This document shows, piece by piece, positions 59,658 through 64,000 of a DNA stretch of 64,000 nt. Positions within the stretch are counted from its first letter, which is position 1. The number at the start of each line of letters is the position of its first letter. Below the pieces are notes generated by a model that saw only the letters and a program-made list of their open reading frames with translations, made no database searches and had not been told where the DNA came from. Both the position numbers and the translations under genes were made by a program. Origin of the DNA: Collinsella sp. MSK.8.10. Its GTDB lineage: Bacteria > Actinomycetota > Coriobacteriia > Coriobacteriales > Coriobacteriaceae. The DNA is taken from contig NZ_JAHPYF010000001.1 of assembly GCF_019041915.1 (NCBI RefSeq), positions 62,001 through 126,000 of the forward strand, written 5' to 3'.

Positions 59658-59885
59658 GGCTCCTCCTTGAGACCAGCTCCTTGTTACGACCTCATCATCG
59701 CAGCGCCGCACATGGGCTGCCATCGATTTGGCTTACGTCCAGCTTTCCTTTTTGAAAGGTTGGACCGTACAGGCAAGAGACGCTTTCAAACGCATGCATC
59801 GCCGCGTTGAACTACAATGTGCTTCACCATATGTGCAGTACATTGGGTGCGCCAAGTTGGCGTACTCGTATCGAAAGGACCAGCC

Positions 59886-60287
59886 ATGAGCTTCACTCGC
59901 AAGACTCTCAAAATCCTTGCTCTCATCTACTTTGTTTTGGGCATCGCCAGCCTCGTCACCGCCGGCGTCGGTATCGCCACGGGCGGTCTCGATTCCACGT
60001 ACGGTTCGTACGCCACGCTCGCAGCGGTCGTGCTTATCGCCAAGGGTCTCGTCGACCTTGCCGCAGGCGTCGCCGGTATCAAGGGCGCCAACAAGCCTTC
60101 GCAGGTGGACGGCGCGTTTAAGCTCGGTATTGTTGCCGCGGTCGCCACGCTTGCCCAAGCGGTGCTTACGCTTCCCGCGTTTGGCGGCGACGCCATCAAC
60201 TTTGGCGCCTTTGTCGTCGTGGTGTACGACCTGTTCTTTGTTCAGCAGGCACACGCCGTTAAGGCCGAGAACAAGGACCGCCTGTAA
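59886..60287 (+). CDS. Small four-span membrane protein
   Basis: 133 residues with four hydrophobic segments (ILALIYFVLGIASLVTAGVGIATGG, YATLAAVVLIAKGLVDLAAGVAGI, LGIVAAVATLAQAVLTLPAF, NFGAFVVVVYDLFFVQQAHAV). The start at 59886 follows GAAAGGA. No known family recognised. It is followed by a terminator. Function unknown. Confidence 0.8.
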   Translation: MSFTRKTLKILALIYFVLGIASLVTAGVGIATGGLDSTYGSYATLAAVVLIAKGLVDLAAGVAGIKGANKPSQVDGAFKLGIVAAVATLAQAVLTLPAFGGDAINFGAFVVVVYDLFFVQQAHAVKAENKDRL

Positions 60288-60328
60288 GCGCCCGCTTCTC
60301 ATAACCTCTGTTTCAGCCAAGCAACTAA

Positions 60329-60364
60329 AAAGGGCCGATCGCGCATCTCCGCGGTCGGCCCTTT
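60329..60364 (+). terminator. Terminator of the four-span protein gene
   Basis: AAAGGGCCGA and TCGGCCCTTT form a 10-bp stem with an inner CGCG/CGCGG pairing. Confidence 0.85.
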
Positions 60365-60371
60365 ACGTTTG

Positions 60372-60415
60372 CCCAGATAAAACCTGCCAAAATAAACCTG
60401 TCCCTTTTTGGTAGG
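60372..60415. repeat. Repeat family F3, copy 2 (half element)
   Basis: Reverse complement of about 45 nt of F3 copy 1 (34802-34847), with roughly two or three mismatches. It contains CCTGCCAAAATAAACCTGTC and CCCTTTTTGGTAGG. It abuts the stop codon of the RlmA gene. It lacks the second long arm of copy 1. Confidence 0.8.
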
Positions 60416-61228
60416 TTAGTGGCGGTACTCGGCGATGATGAAGTCGATGTCGGTTTGAAGGGTGTCCAAATTTGCCAGGCGTTCTTTGTCGGAAGGGCGC
60501 GTACGGTAGTAGTACGGCGTCATCTGGAACACTGCCTCGATGTCGGCCTGGGTCTGAAGCGTAATATTCGCAGACACCCGCTGCATTCCGACTAACTCGA
60601 GCTCGGTGGTCTTCGGCAGCTTCTCATCGTTAAGGTACGGCGTGTCGTAGAGCACCTCCTTAAGCCCAAAGAGATGACGGGCGCCCGGCACCACGGTGTA
60701 GAGCGAGCCCTCTGGCGCCAGCACGCGGGCAAATTCGCGCTCGTTAAAGGGAGCAAAGAGCTCGGTCACCATATCGAAGGCGCCATCGGCCACGGGGATA
60801 TCCTTCATGTTGGCTACGAAATAGGCTGCATCGCCGCGCTTGGCGGCCAGGCGAACCATCTCTTTGCCCAAGTCGAAACCGTAAGCATCCACGCCCGGCA
60901 CCGCGCCCATGGCGCTGGTGTAGTAGCCCTCACCGCAGCAAATATCGAGCAGCGTCATGGGATCTTTCGTAAACGCGGCGCGCCCAGACACCTGCTTGCG
61001 CACCAGCTCAACCATCGCATCGCGCAACGGCGCATAGTATCCACGGTTCAGAAAGTCACGACGGCTGCGTGCCTGCGACTTGGGATCGCCCATGGAGTCG
61101 CCGCTCTTGGACGAACGTAGTAGATATAGATAGCCCTCGCGAGCTCGGTCAAACCGGTGTCCGCCCGCACATGCAGCACCACGCTCGTCGTCCACCAACG
61201 GCTCATGGCAAACGGGACACAACAACAT
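60416..61228 (-). CDS. rlmA: RlmA-type 23S rRNA (guanine-N1)-methyltransferase
   Basis: 270 residues. An N-terminal zinc ribbon (CPVCHEPL...CAGGHRFDRAREGYLYLL) precedes the methyltransferase domain (LLDICCGEGYYTSAMGAV, YGFDLGKEMVRLAAKRGDAAYFVANMKDIP). The linker SGDSMGDPKSQARSRRDFLNRGYYAPL, with its basic residues, is typical of RlmA. It methylates a hairpin-35 guanine of 23S rRNA, near the macrolide/tylosin site. AAGGAG is 5 nt before the ATG. The stop is at the edge of an F3 repeat. Confidence 0.9.
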   Translation of the reverse strand: MLLCPVCHEPLVDDERGAACAGGHRFDRAREGYLYLLRSSKSGDSMGDPKSQARSRRDFLNRGYYAPLRDAMVELVRKQVSGRAAFTKDPMTLLDICCGEGYYTSAMGAVPGVDAYGFDLGKEMVRLAAKRGDAAYFVANMKDIPVADGAFDMVTELFAPFNEREFARVLAPEGSLYTVVPGARHLFGLKEVLYDTPYLNDEKLPKTTELELVGMQRVSANITLQTQADIEAVFQMTPYYYRTRPSDKERLANLDTLQTDIDFIIAEYRH

Positions 61229-61284
61229 GGCAACTCCTTAGCGCGAACAACACAACGCCCACCATTGTCGCACGCCTTCCCCGC

Positions 61285-61365
61285 CTAGTCATTGGGGACG
61301 TTCTTGAATGACTAGTTAGAAGAGATAAGGAGTGTCCCCAGCTGCCGGCAGAAAAGGAACGTCCC
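61285..61365. repeat. Repeat family F4, copy 2, within a larger inverted repeat
   Basis: CTAGTCATT and AATGACTAG (61285-61315) flank GGGGACGTTCTTG, matching the reverse complement of F4 copy 1 at 6988. In addition GGGACGTTC (about 61295-61303) pairs with GAACGTCCC (61357-61365). Within the 216-bp gap before the MATE gene no other signal is clear. Confidence 0.75.
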
Positions 61366-61444
61366 TACGTGCCGACTGGTTGCATTAGGAGTATCATCAT
61401 CTGCGCAAATAAGCACGAAAGAGCATATTAGAGATTGAGAGCAT

Positions 61445-62827
61445 ATGGCTGACACCGTATCTAAGCACATTGACATGACCACCGGCTCGCTGTGGCGCAA
61501 TATCCCCCTGTTCGCCTTCCCCGTGGCCGCCACGAGCATCTTGGAGCAGCTGTCGAACCTCATCGCCACGGTCATCATCGGTAACTTCTCGGGCGACCAG
61601 GGAACCCTCGCCATGGCAGCGGTCGGCTCCAATGTTCCGCTTACCAGTCTTATGCTCAACCTGTTTATAGGCATGTCGCTTGGCTCCAACGTGGTCATCG
61701 CCAACGCCATCGGCCGCAACGATCAGAACATGGTCAAACGCGCCGTCCATACCTCGATTTTAATGGCGCTCGTGGGCTTTGTCGTCATCGCCCTGGGCGA
61801 GGTCTTTGCCGAGCCCATGCTCGCCGCGCTCAACGTTCCCGCCGAGACCATGCCGCTCGCTTCACTCTACCTACGTGTCTTTTTGCTCAGCATGCCCTCG
61901 ATTTTGCTCTACAACTTTGAGGCCGCGATTTTCCGCTCCGTCGGCATCACCCGCATGCCGCTGCAGGCGCTTGCCGTGTCCACCGTCCTCAACATTGGCC
62001 TGGACCTCATCTTTGTCCCCGTACTCCACTGGGGCGTCGCGGGCGTCGCCATCGCCACCGCCATCGCCTACACCGTCAGCGCCGCTACGCTCTTTATTCG
62101 CCTGCTCAAGACCGACTCCGTCGTCCGCGTCACCCCGCGCGACCTGGCTATCGACCCCGTCGCCCTCAAGCGCATCGTTAAGATCGGCCTGCCCGCCGGC
62201 ATCCAAAGCGCTGTCTTTGCCGTCGCCAACATCATCATCCAGTCCGCCATCAACAGCCTGGGCACCGAGGTCATGGCGGCATCGAGCGCCGCCATGAGCC
62301 TGGAGTACGTGTGCTACAACCTGCTCAACAGCTTTAGCCAGGCTTGCACTACCTTTGTGGGACAAAATCACGGTGCCCGTCAGATCGACCGCTGTACCAA
62401 GACGCTCAAGGTCTGCCTTGTCGAAGGCGGTATCGTCGCGCTCACCACAATTATCGTTATTGTCGGCCTGGGGCGTGAGATCTTGTCGCTGTTCAACAGC
62501 GATCCCAACATCGTCTCGATCGGCTATATCCGCGTGTGCTCGATCTTCCCGGCGTACGCCTTTAGCATGTTCTACGAAAACATGTCAGGCTACCTGCGCG
62601 GCTTTGGTATCTCGCTCACGCCCGCCCTCATCACCATGATCTGCGTCTGCGGCATCCGCTTCTATTGGGTGTTCTGCGTGTTCCCGCACTTCCGCACCTT
62701 TGCGAACATCATGATGGTCTACCCCATCAGCCTGGGCACCACGGCGTTCTTTATGGTCGTGGCGGTACTACTCTGCCACCCGGCACGCACCTATCGCGCC
62801 ACCCAAGCCAAAGCGACAGCCCGCTAA
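61445..62827 (+). CDS. MATE-family efflux transporter
   Basis: 460 residues, about twelve hydrophobic segments in two bundles. MATE stretches are PLFAFPVAATSILEQLSNLIATVIIGNFSGDQGTLAMAAVGSNVPLTSLMLNLFIGMSLGSNVVIANAIGRND and the second-half GLPAGIQSAVFAVANIIIQSAINSLGTEVMAASSAAMSLEYVCYNLLNSFSQACTTFVGQNHGA. It exports drugs or metabolites with Na+ or H+. The ribosome-binding site is a weak GAGAG. The convergent LysR gene ends 27 bp away; no direct regulatory link is visible. Confidence 0.92.
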   Translation: MADTVSKHIDMTTGSLWRNIPLFAFPVAATSILEQLSNLIATVIIGNFSGDQGTLAMAAVGSNVPLTSLMLNLFIGMSLGSNVVIANAIGRNDQNMVKRAVHTSILMALVGFVVIALGEVFAEPMLAALNVPAETMPLASLYLRVFLLSMPSILLYNFEAAIFRSVGITRMPLQALAVSTVLNIGLDLIFVPVLHWGVAGVAIATAIAYTVSAATLFIRLLKTDSVVRVTPRDLAIDPVALKRIVKIGLPAGIQSAVFAVANIIIQSAINSLGTEVMAASSAAMSLEYVCYNLLNSFSQACTTFVGQNHGARQIDRCTKTLKVCLVEGGIVALTTIIVIVGLGREILSLFNSDPNIVSIGYIRVCSIFPAYAFSMFYENMSGYLRGFGISLTPALITMICVCGIRFYWVFCVFPHFRTFANIMMVYPISLGTTAFFMVVAVLLCHPARTYRATQAKATAR

Positions 62828-62854
62828 ACACCGCACTCAACGCCACGCCAGTCA

Positions 62855-63721
62855 TTAATTGACAATATGCGAGCTCATATAGTCGATAAAGCGCCTCGTG
62901 GCGATGGGCATGGTGTCCCAGCTGCGCCAAGCCGCCACTACGTCGCGCGAGGGAGCATGCACGATGGGACGTACGCGAATATCGGCCCGCATGCCCTCAA
63001 CGGTACGGCGATATAGCATACTCACGCCTAGGCCCTCCTCCACCATCGCCATGATGGTGTAGTCGTCGGTGACCTCGCTCGTCACATGCGGCGACAGCTC
63101 ATGCGCCGCAAATGCATCGAGCACCAGACTCTGTTCGCCCTCGTCCAGCAGCACAAACGGCTCGGACGCCAGGTCGGCGAGTGTCACCTTTTCCTTTGCC
63201 GTCAGCGGATGCGCGGCCGGCAACAATGCTACCAACTCGTCGTGATAGACCACGCGCTTCTCGAGCCCGGTGGTAAATCCGCGCGCCGTAAAACAAAAAT
63301 CAACCACGCCATCGTGCACCCATTGAGCGTTGCGCGTATAATCGCCCTGCTTGAGGGTAAAGCGTACGCCCGGGTGCAGCGCACCAAAGTCGCGGATCAC
63401 GCGCGGCAACACAGTACGGCTCACGTTGGTAAACGTCGCAATGCGAATATCAGTCGACGAAAGCCCCAGCAGTTCCTGGCGCTTGCCCTCGAGCTCAGCC
63501 TCGGCAGTCACAATCTGTCGCAAATACGGCAGGTACTGTTTGCCATCGCGCGTAAGCGACACACCCTGCTTACCGCGCTCGATAAGCGTGGTGCCCAGCT
63601 CACGCTCGAGCGCCTTGACGGCCTGGCTCACCGCGCTTTGCGTATAACCCAGCTCGTCCGCCGCGCCCTTAAGACTGCCGCGATCGACCACCATGCAAAC
63701 AATCTGATACCGCGATGCCAT
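62855..63721 (-). CDS. LysR-family regulator, divergent from an EamA transporter
   Basis: 288 residues with N-terminal winged helix (QIVCMVVDRGSLKGAADELGYTQSAVSQAVKALERELGTTLIERG) and effector domain (IRIATFTNVSRTVLPRVIRDFGALHPGVRFTLKQGDYTRNAQWVHDGVVDFCF). GGAGG precedes the ATG. It is divergent from the EamA gene at the right edge, the same plan as the 19898/20874 pair, and the two regulators appear paralogous. Confidence 0.92.
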   Translation of the reverse strand: MASRYQIVCMVVDRGSLKGAADELGYTQSAVSQAVKALERELGTTLIERGKQGVSLTRDGKQYLPYLRQIVTAEAELEGKRQELLGLSSTDIRIATFTNVSRTVLPRVIRDFGALHPGVRFTLKQGDYTRNAQWVHDGVVDFCFTARGFTTGLEKRVVYHDELVALLPAAHPLTAKEKVTLADLASEPFVLLDEGEQSLVLDAFAAHELSPHVTSEVTDDYTIMAMVEEGLGVSMLYRRTVEGMRADIRVRPIVHAPSRDVVAAWRSWDTMPIATRRFIDYMSSHIVN

Positions 63722-63879
63722 CGTGCCTCCACATCAATGAAGCCGTAAAACGTTTTGCCAGGGCTTTTTCTGCATACATTAGTATTTCTTAATCATACTG
63801 AAGATACATTCGCTTTACTACATCCACATCTGGGAGCAGAATCCTTTTTGCGAAACCGTTCTGTAACAAAAGGAGTCCC

Positions 63880-64000
63880 ATGGATCGCAAAAAAGCAATC
63901 GCGCTCTCATTTTCCGTTCCCGTCGCATGGGGCTTTTCGTATCCCCTCATGAAGATCGGCATGGACAGCATGAACGCCACGAGCATCGTCGCGCTACGCT
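63880..64000 (+). CDS. EamA/DMT-family transporter, N-terminus only
   Basis: Forty codons are present before the window ends: MDRKKAIALSFSVPVAWGFS then YPLMKIGMDSMNATSIVALR. The first membrane segment with AWGFSYPLMK and the following ALR are typical of EamA transporters. AAAAGGAG lies 5 nt before the ATG. Divergent from a LysR gene. Confidence 0.8.
   Translation, partial: MDRKKAIALSFSVPVAWGFSYPLMKIGMDSMNATSIVALR

Overview
The window looks like a chromosomal segment of a gut coriobacterium, most likely Collinsella or a close relative. The DNA is GC-rich, codon use is actinobacterial, and ribosome-binding sites are strong AAGGAG types. The gene content fits an anaerobic gut life: reverse rubrerythrin, bile salt hydrolase type amidase, XRE-aminotransferase fusion, thiamine salvage, PdxS/PdxT. 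The genus call is inference from content, not from a marker gene.

Layout. 1-6.9 kb: aldehyde and iron alcohol dehydrogenases, rubrerythrin, a nuclease-like protein flanked by two copies of a 121-nt inverted-repeat element, and pdxR divergent from pdxST. 6.9-8.7 kb: an IS110-family (IS1111-type) insertion sequence sitting among palindromes. 8.7-12.9 kb: RGG-rich protein, MFS exporter, peptide deformylase, LysR. 12.9-18.2 kb: a PTS EIIBC, two ceramidase-fold proteins and a metal-ligand-poor amidohydrolase, all on one strand. 18.2-27.3 kb: XRE-alanine aminotransferase fusion, LysR/EamA pair, Kup, bile salt hydrolase type amidase, a second altered deformylase, purine permease. 27.3-38.1 kb: sortase-type surface protein, esterase, uracil permease, MetE-like enzyme with LysR, HAD phosphatase, TPP-riboswitch thiM/thiamine-binding/thiE operon, three tandem hairpins, patatin. 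38.4-45.7 kb: two related GGDEF proteins, flavoprotein, ArsC-like protein, CobW GTPase, TrmL.

45.7-57.6 kb is the accessory region. It holds a collapsed duplicate of the uvrA2-GNAT-ATPase block, an AT-richer island (EcsC-family protein, DUF4230-like protein, FxLYD lipoprotein, serine recombinase), two AAA ATPases with winged-helix ends that each follow three exactly phased upstream repeats, a short UvrA-type ATPase, and a TetM-like GTPase. Four copies of one hairpin family punctuate this region. 57.8-64 kb: GNAT, small proteins, RsmJ, RlmA, MATE, and a second LysR/EamA pair.

The main theme is gene ends built from repeats. At least five families of palindromic elements lie between genes. Several genes take their stop codon from such an element, and one family carries stops in all three frames at each end. 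No rRNA, tRNA or CRISPR array was seen.
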